From the NCBI RefSeq assembly GCF_000169175.1, contig NZ_AAWS01000037.1:1-64000 (forward strand): 64,000 bases of DNA, written 5' to 3'. Below the pieces are notes generated by a model that was not told where the DNA came from, made no database searches, and worked only from the letters and a program-made list of their open reading frames with translations. Below, in pieces: positions 1 to 10,360 of this stretch (its first letter is position 1; every line of letters begins with the position of its first letter). Made by a program: the position numbers and the translations under genes. The stretch is from Microscilla marina ATCC 23134 (GTDB lineage: Bacteria; Bacteroidota; Bacteroidia; Cytophagales; Microscillaceae).

Positions 1-1969
1 ACGGGTAAGACAAATTAAAGTGTCGAGGAATCGGCTGCGGTTTGTTTCTTAGGCTATAGCGATAGCCCCAAGTACCTGTACTACTACGATAGTTTTGTAG
101 AGCATCCCAAGTATTACCAAACCAAGTGATATTATAATAAATATTTCCTAGTTCGAACATTGCATTGGCATTCGCAGCTTGTTTTTGTAAGTGAAGTATT
201 TCTTTTGCTAAACTGGCTTGGGTATATTTATTAATAACCGGACGGCGGTGTCCGTAGCTTCCACTAATTGTGTAGTGTTTAGGGTTAGCCAATAGTTTTT
301 TTGATTCACCTGCCAATGTATAATGTTTAACGGCTTTCTTTAATTGGTCATTACGCAAATACATAGTAGCTTTTACCTTATACCAGTTTTTGAGCGATGA
401 ATTCAAGGTTTCTTCAAAAAGGGTTTTGTTCTTAGTACGCTTCTCCCAAGAAATCAGGTTATCTACTACTTTCATGGTAAGTGGTATAGTCAGTGCTGAG
501 TTTTGTGGTTGGCACAAGTACGCTTTACCTATATCTCCTTGGGCGTATAGTTTATGACGAAACACGTTGAGTAAGTAATCGTTCAGATGGTTGTGCTTTA
601 ATAATCTTACTTGCTGGAACAGTGATCCTTCCTCTACTTTGGTGATTTTATCGAGTTGTGCTATTTTTATTGCTAACTTAAATACTTGTACTTGATACTT
701 GAGTTGGGGAGAGCTGACTGAAAGCTTGTTAAACATTTGTAAAGCTTTAGTGGGCTTGCCTGCTACATACTCTAGGTAGCAGTGAGCCATTTGCCATAAT
801 GTCAAATCATCTACTTTACGTTCTTGTACCACCTTGCTTACCATTGCTTTCAACTCTTTGAGGTATTGAATAGCCTCTTGTTTTGGGAAACCATCAAACT
901 TTTGATAAAAAGCCAAATTTTTGCTCAAGTTGGCAGATAATAAGTTTACTTCCATTTTATTGACTTCACGAGTGAGCAATAGTGAGAGGTGTTTGGAAGA
1001 GGGTGCTATCTGATAAATACGTTGCATTTCTTCTATAGCGTTTGCATAGGGTTTTATTCCTCGCAATAAATATACAGCAGCAGCTTCTTCGCTGTTTCTA
1101 CACAGGTTTAGTACTTGACGAAAGTCTTGATCTGAGGAAATCTTAAAACTATCATAAGCTTGTACCCTGCGGCTGGGACATTTGTCAAAAACTCTGGCAA
1201 AAAGGTATGCTCCTTTTACTTTAGCACCACTTAGTGTCAAAGCGCCTGCTTTATGGGCAAGTGCCCAATATTTGATAAGAGAGCTAGAGTTGCTTGCCAA
1301 TGGTTTTGCCAACTGATCGTATAGCTTAACAGCTTGAGTGTAGTTTTGAGAATAATGCGCTAAACGTACTAGTTGATAAGCATAGCGCATTTTTAAAAAT
1401 TTATTAGAGGAGTTTATGTAAGCGCCATTGCCATTAATAATGAGGTCTTGCATTGCCTCTTTGTCTTTTTTGGGGATATTTCGCCAGCGATTGTCACCTA
1501 AGTTAGTTACATAAGGTTCACATTTTTTTGCAAATAGCAAGTATTTCACCACATCAGTAGCACGTGTGTTCTTCAGGTGTTGCACTGCTGAGTTATTACG
1601 CCATTTGCTTGGAAGAGAACCACTAATGCCCGCTACATAGTTTTTGATAAGCTTAGTTTCATTGACCTTAGCTTTGTATACCAACTGTTTGGTGTCATTG
1701 GTTGAAGGTGTATTTTGGAAATAGGCCTTCCATTCAACAAGGTTGTCTTGGGTGCGTCCTTCTTCTTTATCCCAGTGATAATCGTATAAACGTTCAAAAG
1801 TAAAAAAGAAAGGTTTACTATGAGGTTGGTTAATAATCTCAGGATCGAGAAAATTGTAATAGGTGATGCCTGGTTCATAAAAGCCACAGGCAGACTGAGA
1901 GAGTTCTTGTGGTTTTAGTACAAATGCTGCGTGTACTAAAACCACAAAAGCCATTTTTAAAAACTTCAT
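1..1969 (-). CDS. TPR-like exported protein, C-terminus cut off by window edge
   Basis: An open minus-strand frame runs from an ATG at 1969 to the window edge without a stop, giving at least 656 codons. The protein begins MKFLKMAFVVLVHAAFVLKP, a short basic n-region and hydrophobic core typical of a signal peptide. The rest is helical with many Ala/Leu/Tyr pairs spaced as in tetratricopeptide-like repeats (for example YSQNYTQAVKLYDQLAKPLA near residue 210 and EYVAGKPTKALQMFNKLS near residue 400), so it probably acts in the periplasm as a scaffold. I do not recognise a named family. It lies 45 bp downstream of the SiaB-like gene on the same strand, and a perfect 14-bp stem-loop sits 4 nt before its ATG, so its translation may be structure-controlled. 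The C-terminus is unknown. Confidence 0.75.
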   Translation of the reverse strand, partial: MKFLKMAFVVLVHAAFVLKPQELSQSACGFYEPGITYYNFLDPEIINQPHSKPFFFTFERLYDYHWDKEEGRTQDNLVEWKAYFQNTPSTNDTKQLVYKAKVNETKLIKNYVAGISGSLPSKWRNNSAVQHLKNTRATDVVKYLLFAKKCEPYVTNLGDNRWRNIPKKDKEAMQDLIINGNGAYINSSNKFLKMRYAYQLVRLAHYSQNYTQAVKLYDQLAKPLASNSSSLIKYWALAHKAGALTLSGAKVKGAYLFARVFDKCPSRRVQAYDSFKISSDQDFRQVLNLCRNSEEAAAVYLLRGIKPYANAIEEMQRIYQIAPSSKHLSLLLTREVNKMEVNLLSANLSKNLAFYQKFDGFPKQEAIQYLKELKAMVSKVVQERKVDDLTLWQMAHCYLEYVAGKPTKALQMFNKLSVSSPQLKYQVQVFKLAIKIAQLDKITKVEEGSLFQQVRLLKHNHLNDYLLNVFRHKLYAQGDIGKAYLCQPQNSALTIPLTMKVVDNLISWEKRTKNKTLFEETLNSSLKNWYKVKATMYLRNDQLKKAVKHYTLAGESKKLLANPKHYTISGSYGHRRPVINKYTQASLAKEILHLQKQAANANAMFELGNIYYNITWFGNTWDALQNYRSSTGTWGYRYSLRNKPQPIPRHFNLSYP

Positions 1970-1973
1970 ATTC

Positions 1974-2018
1974 GTAAATTTGAGTAGATTTTAGGTAATG
2001 ACACCTACTCAAATTTAC
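1974..2018 (-). promoter_or_regulatory. Intercistronic 14-bp perfect stem-loop
   Basis: GTAAATTTGAGTAG at 1974-1987 is exactly complementary to CTACTCAAATTTAC at 2005-2018. On the minus strand the stem overlaps the stop codon of the SiaB-like gene and ends 4 nt before the ATG of the TPR-like gene. There is no U-tract, so it looks like an RNA stabiliser or a translational control structure more than a terminator. Confidence 0.6.
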
Positions 2019-2548
2019 ACTAAATAATCAAAATTTCCTCGTCTTACACGCAAAAGCAAAGAGAAGAATATCATGTCGTTATCTATTGCCTGAAAATCAA
2101 ACAATAACTTTTCTCCCGATTTTCGTACCATATCAATGAATCCTAAACCAGCCCCACCTTTATCTGACAGTTCACCAATTTTTACGATTTCGCGGAAAAG
2201 CGCACGTAGCTCATCCCGACTCAAACCATTCACATAGTTTATTTTCTCGGCAATGGTAGCAGCTTCCTCTTTAGTTACAGGATTGCCCGATCCTATGATA
2301 TAGTCATCGTCGTGCTTACCAATCATAAAAATCGAACTGTTGCTTGAGTGTTTCACAAGGTTTTGCAAACACTCAATCATTATATTGAAGACTTTTTTGC
2401 GAATGGTGGAAATTTCGCCGAGAACGTTCATGTTACGTTCGGCCATTGCTAAAACTGTTTTGGTTATTTCTTGGGTAAATTCCCCTTCATAGACCAAAAT
2501 CAAGTTTTCGTCCATCAATCTTTTATGCAAGTTATAGATGTAACCCAT
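2015..2548 (-). CDS. SiaB-like protein kinase / GHKL-type ATPase (DUF6272)
   Basis: This 177-residue cytoplasmic protein resembles the SiaB family, small GHKL-fold proteins that act like anti-sigma-factor kinases in SiaABC-type partner-switching pathways. An N-box-like segment NIMIECLQNLVKHS lies near residues 55-70, and a Gly-rich ATP-lid segment DKGGAGLGFIDMVRKSG near residues 130-146. The length is normal for the family. No SiaC-like STAS partner or PP2C phosphatase is visible next to it, so its target must be encoded elsewhere. The gene is flanked by exported-protein genes on the same strand with gaps of 55 and 45 bp, which suggests co-transcription. The family assignment is good; the pathway is inference. 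Confidence 0.82.
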   Translation of the reverse strand: MGYIYNLHKRLMDENLILVYEGEFTQEITKTVLAMAERNMNVLGEISTIRKKVFNIMIECLQNLVKHSSNSSIFMIGKHDDDYIIGSGNPVTKEEAATIAEKINYVNGLSRDELRALFREIVKIGELSDKGGAGLGFIDMVRKSGEKLLFDFQAIDNDMIFFSLLLRVRRGNFDYLV

Positions 2549-2603
2549 CTTTCAAGCTTAGATTTTTGGTTAATTTAGTATAACAATTGAATAGCAATTC
2601 AAG

Positions 2604-3656
2604 CTAAAAAGAGTAGAAAATACTCTTTAATTCTTTAGGCTCATAATTTTTCAGGTTTTTTTCGTCCAGATGATATAATGTAATATACAACTGATTACTT
2701 ACTATATAACGACGTAACAACTTTGCCGCTTGTTGTAAGTTGTGAGCACTAACCTGTTCGAGCCTTATCAAATCACCTTTATAAAGGTAAACGCCATTTA
2801 AATAAGTACTTTTGATGACTTCAAACACTTGTTTTTGTTTTTGACGAAAAAAACGGGTATTAACAAATGTATTGTTTTTTAAGCTATTCAGCAACTTTAT
2901 AACGCGTCCTCTTCTTATCAAAACGCCCCACTGATAGATTGGCAATGCCACGTCTAATTGTAGGGGGTATTTCTTTGATTTGCCCAAGTATTGTTGGGCA
3001 ATTTGGAGGTCTAAAATAGAGTTATTGGTATTTTTACCATCGAGACTTCCCATGTTGTAAAACATCAGCATACCACGATCTACTGGAGGTACTCCAGTTT
3101 TTTTGTAGTATTTAAGCTGATGCAACCGAATGGTTGCTGATAGGGTCTTAATACCGTTGCCTTTGACCTGTTCTCTCAGTATTTCAATTAATTTGAAAAA
3201 ACGCTTTTGGGTTTTACCCGACCAATCACAATCCAGTTGGACTTCACGAATGGTTACGTTTCTGAGATTCTTTGACTTCTCAAGTATTTTGTTAGCAATA
3301 TTGTTGCCTAATTTCTCTAATTGATTATAAGAAATATTCAAAAGTGTACGATTCGTAATAAAAACAGTAGGTACCAAGTGTGGTATAGGTATGTTCTGGG
3401 TTTGCCATTTGAGCTCAGCTATTGGTTGCGCTTCTTTTCGGTAAGGGTTCCAATCTATGTCAAAATAGCGTACATATAGCCGCTTGATTTGCAACTCTTT
3501 TAAATATTTACGTTCGTTTGTGGAAAGATTAAAGATCGTCTTCCAATAATAAAACGCAGGAGTTACTTTTGATTTTTGAGAACGACAGTGAGTATGAAGT
3601 AGCCCTATACATAACCATCCAATAGCCCAGTAATATTTATAATTAAATTTCCACAC
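2604..3656 (-). CDS. Exported protein of unknown function, possible TIM-barrel (DUF3142-like)
   Basis: The product has 350 residues with an N-terminal hydrophobic stretch (YYWAIGWLCIGLLHTHC) that looks like a signal peptide; the Cys could be lipidated, but the lipobox is poor. The middle shows alternating strands and helices, with VTIREVQLDCDW near residue 130 and VDRGMLMFYNMG near residue 195. These recall glycosidase-like TIM barrels such as DUF3142, but only weakly, and I name no activity. Its start overlaps the last 14 bases of the upstream deoxyribosyltransferase-like gene, so the two are probably translationally coupled. It is the middle gene of a minus-strand series from 5.6 to 1 kb. 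Confidence 0.7.
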   Translation of the reverse strand: MWKFNYKYYWAIGWLCIGLLHTHCRSQKSKVTPAFYYWKTIFNLSTNERKYLKELQIKRLYVRYFDIDWNPYRKEAQPIAELKWQTQNIPIPHLVPTVFITNRTLLNISYNQLEKLGNNIANKILEKSKNLRNVTIREVQLDCDWSGKTQKRFFKLIEILREQVKGNGIKTLSATIRLHQLKYYKKTGVPPVDRGMLMFYNMGSLDGKNTNNSILDLQIAQQYLGKSKKYPLQLDVALPIYQWGVLIRRGRVIKLLNSLKNNTFVNTRFFRQKQKQVFEVIKSTYLNGVYLYKGDLIRLEQVSAHNLQQAAKLLRRYIVSNQLYITLYHLDEKNLKNYEPKELKSIFYSF

Positions 3657-4110
3657 ATTCTTTTTTTATTGCTTGAATTAAGTTTTCCAGGTTGGTAACT
3701 TGTGGAATATCATATCTTTGACAAACCACATCTACATTACCTTTGCGCCAAAAGTTTTTTGAACAACACACGATTAACTTTTTACTTTGAGCAAATAACC
3801 CTAACTCTAATAGTGTAATTGGTGCTTTTGAGTGGGGAGCAAAATACATCGCAATATAATGGGCTTTTTCTAGCGCCTCTAGTTCCCAGTTTACCTGTGC
3901 TACAAACTGAGGGTTATTGGTAGATTGTTCCCAGGAGGCATCCCAATCATCGCGTCGGGGATTCAAAAAAGTAACAGGACTGTCAGCCAATGCTTGAGTT
4001 ACTGTGACTTGCCAGTTTATAGCATTGCCCATGTCTATGCTTCCTGCCAAAAAGACTGCCTTGGTATTAGGAATAATGTCAATAGAATCAGGCGGTTTTA
4101 TAACTTTCAT
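3643..4110 (-). CDS. Nucleoside 2-deoxyribosyltransferase-like protein
   Basis: This 155-residue cytoplasmic protein has the Rossmann-like pattern of the nucleoside 2-deoxyribosyltransferase-like family (Nuc_deoxyrib_tr_2 type). The segment AVFLAGSID at about residues 18-26 forms the first strand and glycine loop, NPRRDDWDASW at about 51-61 is the typical substrate loop, and ITLLELGLFA at about 98-107 carries the conserved Glu expected to be the nucleophile. Enzymes of the wider family swap or hydrolyse bases of deoxynucleosides; some relatives act in defence by cleaving nucleotides. The gene overlaps the downstream secreted-protein gene by 14 bp, so it belongs to an operon. The fold is confident, the substrate unknown. 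Confidence 0.82.
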   Translation of the reverse strand: MKVIKPPDSIDIIPNTKAVFLAGSIDMGNAINWQVTVTQALADSPVTFLNPRRDDWDASWEQSTNNPQFVAQVNWELEALEKAHYIAMYFAPHSKAPITLLELGLFAQSKKLIVCCSKNFWRKGNVDVVCQRYDIPQVTNLENLIQAIKKECVEI

Positions 4111-4135
4111 TTGGTTGGCACTTACGATAACTTAT

Positions 4136-4516
4136 TTACATCCAGTTATTTTCTTCAGCATCCTTAACAAAGCGTTTGTACAAATCAGACTGAAAACTGT
4201 CTATGACTTTTTGTTCGTTGGCATCTATACCATCACTTGCTTCTGCTACTTTTTCGAGCACATCCAATAAATACACATAGTCAGGGTCAGGTCCGTGTTC
4301 TTTAAAAATATCTAAGGCTTTTTTATAGCTATCTTCTGGATTCATGCCTTTTTTACTTTCATAATCGAACGACCAACGGATTTGACTAGCCCAAGGGTGT
4401 GCTGTCAAAATATTTTCCAACATGCGTTGTTCTTCCGCTTGAATAAGACCATCAGCTTTTGCTACTGCATAAATTAGTTCACCAAAAGCATCGTACAATT
4501 GTTCTTTGTTTACCAT
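4136..4516 (-). CDS. TerB-like small acidic helical protein
   Basis: A 126-residue soluble, all-helical, acidic protein. The two halves contain the TerB-type motif: YAVAKADGLIQAEEQRML at about residues 16-33 and VAEASDGIDANEQKVID at about 90-106, each with a D-G-x-I/L-x-x-x-E core. In TerB-domain proteins these acidic loops bind metal and are associated with membrane-stress and tellurite-resistance systems, but many Bacteroidota copies are stand-alone with unknown roles. It lies between the LRR gene (74 bp upstream) and the deoxyribosyltransferase-like gene (25 bp downstream) on one strand. Another TerB-like protein is encoded at 59679-60065. The domain call is moderately sure and no function is assigned. 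Confidence 0.7.
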   Translation of the reverse strand: MVNKEQLYDAFGELIYAVAKADGLIQAEEQRMLENILTAHPWASQIRWSFDYESKKGMNPEDSYKKALDIFKEHGPDPDYVYLLDVLEKVAEASDGIDANEQKVIDSFQSDLYKRFVKDAEENNWM

Positions 4517-4590
4517 AATATAAGTTTATTTGAATCACCTTTTAGGTTGAGTAAATATATCAAAAACCTGAGATTATTACAGAACCAAGT

Positions 4591-5610
4591 TTAGAAAATA
4601 AGTTCAATAGGCGCAAAATTCTTTTTTAATTGATGTCGTTGCTTTGCCAATGCAGGCATATTATGAATGGTGACTTGCTTCAAACAAGGCAGTTTTTTTA
4701 ATTTGAGCGGTAACTCTTCCAACAAGTTACCAGAGATATCAAGGGTAGTAAGGTTTTCTAATAAGAGTAGTGACTCGATAGATAAGCTAGAAAGCTCATT
4801 GGCAGACCAATTGAGTTTTTTTAGTCTTTTTAACTGCTTGGCAGCCTTGGGGAGTTGTTTAATCTCATTGTGGGCAATGTTCAGCTCTTTGAGCTTAGGT
4901 AAATTACAAATGCCTAATGGCAGTGTCTTGAAACTATTGTAGCTTAAGTCCAACCATACTAATTTAGCCCAATTACTCAAATCTCCTGGCAAGTTATTCA
5001 TCCCTTTATTTGCACTTAAATCCAACTTTTTTAGGCTTTTAAGCTTGCGTATTTCAGTAGGCAATACAGCAATTTGATTATGTGCAAGAGATAGTGTATC
5101 TAGTTTTTTTAGTTTACCAAACTCAGGAGGCAAGGTAAGCAAATGATTATGTGCAAGGTCAAGTACTTTTAAATGCTTGAAGGTGGCAAGTTCAGATGAA
5201 AGGTATTGCAATTTCAGGTTGTTGAGTTTCAACTCAGGGTTTGTGAGGTATTCTCGATAAGCCCATTGCCGAATAATGCCTGCATCTATTTGTGGGTGTT
5301 TTACTACCTCTTCTATCAAGGTCCATACTTTGGGTAGGGTAGGAGTAGGCAAGTAACGCCACTTACCCTTTAAAAAACTGGCGTAGTCGTCAGATACCTC
5401 TTTAAAAATAAGGTGTTTTATCCGACGTCGAATCTTTGTATCAGGATAAAACCAACTCATTCCTACCAAGTAAGATATGATTTTATAATCAAGCTTGTGT
5501 TGGCGCAATTTGTTTAAACCACTAATCACTTTTTTGGAGGATGAATCTTCTAGCAACTGATAAACCTGCTCGAGTTGTTGGGCAGATAGTTTTTTACCTT
5601 GTATGGGCAT
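4591..5610 (-). CDS. Leucine-rich-repeat protein
   Basis: The 339-residue product has no signal peptide. Residues 1-125 are helical and charged. From about residue 130 to 320 there are roughly eight leucine-rich repeats of 22-24 residues with the bacterial LPxxLxxLxxLxxLxLxxNxL pattern, for example LPPEFGKLKKLDTLSLAHNQ and LPLGICNLPKLKELNIAHNE. Such LRR domains bind proteins, and in Cytophagales they are numerous and mostly uncharacterised. The gene is divergent from the nucleotidase gene at 5728 and opens the minus-strand series towards 1 kb. A second LRR protein, a lipoprotein, lies at 25417-26376. Cytoplasmic location is inferred from the lack of a signal peptide. Confidence 0.85.
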   Translation of the reverse strand: MPIQGKKLSAQQLEQVYQLLEDSSSKKVISGLNKLRQHKLDYKIISYLVGMSWFYPDTKIRRRIKHLIFKEVSDDYASFLKGKWRYLPTPTLPKVWTLIEEVVKHPQIDAGIIRQWAYREYLTNPELKLNNLKLQYLSSELATFKHLKVLDLAHNHLLTLPPEFGKLKKLDTLSLAHNQIAVLPTEIRKLKSLKKLDLSANKGMNNLPGDLSNWAKLVWLDLSYNSFKTLPLGICNLPKLKELNIAHNEIKQLPKAAKQLKRLKKLNWSANELSSLSIESLLLLENLTTLDISGNLLEELPLKLKKLPCLKQVTIHNMPALAKQRHQLKKNFAPIELIF

Positions 5611-5727
5611 TCTATGTATTTTTTATAGCAAATATTAGGTGCTTATTTTATATCTTTTTTCTTTACGGAAGAAATGTAATCAAACCTTTACTTGATAACA
5701 AGCTCACCTTTATACATTTTTGAACTA

Positions 5728-6429
5728 ATGAATTATAAACATATATTTTTTGACCTGGATGATACCATTTGGGATTTTCGGCGCAACTCTAAAGAAACCC
5801 TACTTGAGTTGTTTGAACATTACAATCTTGCTGAGGCAGGCAAAGAAGTGATTGATCAGCAAGATTTTTTGACCAAGTACTACGCCATTAATCAAGAACT
5901 TTGGAAGCAGTACCGAGAAAATAACATAGATCATCAAACTTTAAGAATGGTACGGTTTGAAAGAATCTTTACTCAATTTAAAATAGATATGCCTCATCAA
6001 TTGGTAAAACGATTTTCGGACGATTACTTGGGTATGGCTCCTACTAAGCCTCATTTGTGTGACCAGGCACAAGAGCTGCTAGATTACCTTAAGGGTAAAT
6101 ATGAATTACATATTATTACCAATGGTTTTTCTGACATACAACCAGTAAAAATAGCCAGCGCCAAATTAGGTGATTACTTTAATGTAGTGGTGACTTCAGG
6201 TTGTACTGGTTATAAAAAACCTTCTACTCAAATATTTGAATATGCACTTCGTCAGGCTGGTGCCAAAACCCAAGAGAGTATTATGATTGGCGATAGTCTG
6301 GAGGCCGACATTGCGGGTGCTAAAAATAGTGCCCTTGACCATGTGTTTTATAACCCTTTACAAAAAGCACACAAAGAAGAAGTGTATAAAGAAATTACAA
6401 GCCTGAAGGAGCTTATAGAGATGTTTTAA
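5728..6429 (+). CDS. yjjG: YjjG-family noncanonical pyrimidine nucleotidase (HAD superfamily)
   Basis: A HAD-superfamily phosphatase of 233 residues. The start was set at the ATG at 5728, because the protein then begins MNYKHIFFDLDDTIWDF with HAD motif I (DLDDT) at residues 10-14; a longer frame from a TTG at 5692 adds 12 unconserved residues. Motif II is HIITNG near residue 115, motif III is the Lys of GYKKPSTQIFEYAL near residue 155, and motif IV is MIGDSLEADIAGAKN near residues 180-194. YjjG enzymes dephosphorylate noncanonical pyrimidine nucleotides (house-cleaning), and TMP or UMP in vitro. It is divergent from the LRR gene and 152 bp ahead of the phosphate permease gene. Confidence 0.9.
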   Translation: MNYKHIFFDLDDTIWDFRRNSKETLLELFEHYNLAEAGKEVIDQQDFLTKYYAINQELWKQYRENNIDHQTLRMVRFERIFTQFKIDMPHQLVKRFSDDYLGMAPTKPHLCDQAQELLDYLKGKYELHIITNGFSDIQPVKIASAKLGDYFNVVVTSGCTGYKKPSTQIFEYALRQAGAKTQESIMIGDSLEADIAGAKNSALDHVFYNPLQKAHKEEVYKEITSLKELIEMF

Positions 6430-6581
6430 ACATTTAAAGCACTAAAAAATGAATCCTTATTGGGAGGCAACGATTTTTAACCACTTTAGAGTTTATTATC
6501 TGGTTTTTTTTTGTTTGTTTTGCCCTCAGTTAAAATTTATCTATACTAAGTTTCGTAATTACCCTTAGGGCATAACAGACA

Positions 6582-7808
6582 ATGGATATAACGTCACAGA
6601 TAATTATGATACTGGGCTTTTCTCTGGCATCATACTCAGTGGTTGGTAATGATGTGATTCAAACGTTAGGAACCTTCATCAGTTCCAACAGCAAACGCAA
6701 ATGGCATTTGTTATGGCTGTATATTGGCGGTATATTTTTAGCCGTGGCTACCTACGCCTGGTTTCAACTTCAAGGTGATATTGCCTATGGTCGCTTAGAT
6801 AAAATTCCTTTCCCGAAAAACTACCATTGGTGGTTAGCACTTCCTCCTGTTATTTTAGTAGTAATTACTCGTTTTGGAATACCCGTAAGCACTACATTTC
6901 TTATTCTAAGTGTGTTTAGTTCCAAAAATATCCGAAGCATGGTCGAAAAATCATTGCTAGGATACCTAACAGCGTTTGTAGTAGCAATCGTGTTGTATAT
7001 GTTCATTTCTAAACGTCTCGAAAAATACTTTATCAGTACTAGCCATAAATATCAAGAGTTTACCAAAACCTCTAGTAATGCGGTATTTCTAAGAGCTTTT
7101 TTCAACTTCCTGATCGCTATAGGCTTGGGTATTGTTATTGTCAATTTAATTGGACATTATCAACTCATAGAGGGTATCTTTGGCAAAGAAGCCTATAAAA
7201 CTTATCGCTTGTTTGTGTTCAAAAATGTATTAGCAGCATTGGTAGTAGTGCCAGTGTATTTTTTCTTATATCGTCAAGGGTTAATTGCCAATAGTAAAGA
7301 TTCAGAAGAATATACCTCTAATAGTTGGATGATTGCTCAATGGATTTCTACCGGCTTTTTGTGGAGTCAATGGATCATTCAAGACATGGCGAACATATTT
7401 GTATACTTGCCACGCCATGGTGCCCTGTCAGCCTTAGGATACTGGTTAGCTATAGCCTTGCTAGTAGGACTTTTAGGGCTTATATTGTATCAACGTGGGG
7501 GAGGTATTCAAAAAATTGTGACTACCAAAACTAACACCTTTGACATCCGTTCGGCTACCATCATTGACTTTACTTATGGTATTGTATTGTTTATTTTCAA
7601 AGAATATAGCAAAATACCTATGAGTACTACTTGGGTGTTTGTGGGTTTGCTGGCTGGTCGCGAAATAGCCCTTACTTATCAATTGGCACGCGGCGAAGCA
7701 GGGAGTTTCCGGTCTGTGATTATGGTAGTACTCAAAGACCTTGGTAAAATCTTCTTAGGTTTGGTAGTGAGTCTACTGTTGGTGTGGTTGATCAGCTACT
7801 TGAAATAA
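6582..7808 (+). CDS. PiT-like inorganic phosphate permease (PHO4 family)
   Basis: A 408-residue inner-membrane protein with about ten hydrophobic segments. The PiT signature occurs twice, as expected for this internally duplicated family: GNDVIQTLGT near residues 22-31 with IPVSTTFLIL near residues 97-106, and a C-terminal copy with IPMSTTWVFVGLLAGRE near residues 345-361. The canonical first motif GANDVANAFG is only partly kept, so sulfate or another anion cannot be ruled out. PiT carriers import phosphate with a proton or sodium ion. A rho-independent terminator follows at 7839-7868. The nearby polyphosphate kinase gene at 10361 suggests a local phosphate theme, although gyrB lies between them. 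Confidence 0.82.
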   Translation: MDITSQIIMILGFSLASYSVVGNDVIQTLGTFISSNSKRKWHLLWLYIGGIFLAVATYAWFQLQGDIAYGRLDKIPFPKNYHWWLALPPVILVVITRFGIPVSTTFLILSVFSSKNIRSMVEKSLLGYLTAFVVAIVLYMFISKRLEKYFISTSHKYQEFTKTSSNAVFLRAFFNFLIAIGLGIVIVNLIGHYQLIEGIFGKEAYKTYRLFVFKNVLAALVVVPVYFFLYRQGLIANSKDSEEYTSNSWMIAQWISTGFLWSQWIIQDMANIFVYLPRHGALSALGYWLAIALLVGLLGLILYQRGGGIQKIVTTKTNTFDIRSATIIDFTYGIVLFIFKEYSKIPMSTTWVFVGLLAGREIALTYQLARGEAGSFRSVIMVVLKDLGKIFLGLVVSLLLVWLISYLK

Positions 7809-10124
<2,316 letters not shown>

Positions 10125-10264
10125 TTTAATGTTGAGCGATTAGTTTTCAATAATTGTCTGGTTTAAAGTAAATGTTCTCTCTCATTCTTTAAGCTTTTAT
10201 CCAAAAAAACAGACAACAATTTTGAACTAATAACTTACAAGATCATATCGCATAAATTTAACTT

Positions 10265-10321
10265 TTGGGAAATTGGTAATTCAGAGTTTTTTTAGTATTC
10301 TGAACCGATTTCCCAATTTTT
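10265..10321 (+). terminator. Strong hairpin with T-tract between gyrB and ppk1
   Basis: TTGGGAAAT..GGT..TTCAGA (10265-10284) pairs with TTCTGAACCGATTTCCCAA (10298-10316) apart from a 2-nt bulge and one mismatch, and is followed by TTTTTATT. It probably ends gyrB transcription. If the ppk1 promoter lies upstream of it, it could instead act as an attenuator for ppk1. Confidence 0.7.
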
Positions 10322-10360
10322 ATTGATTTGTTTAGTATAAGCCGAAAATAGACCAACACG

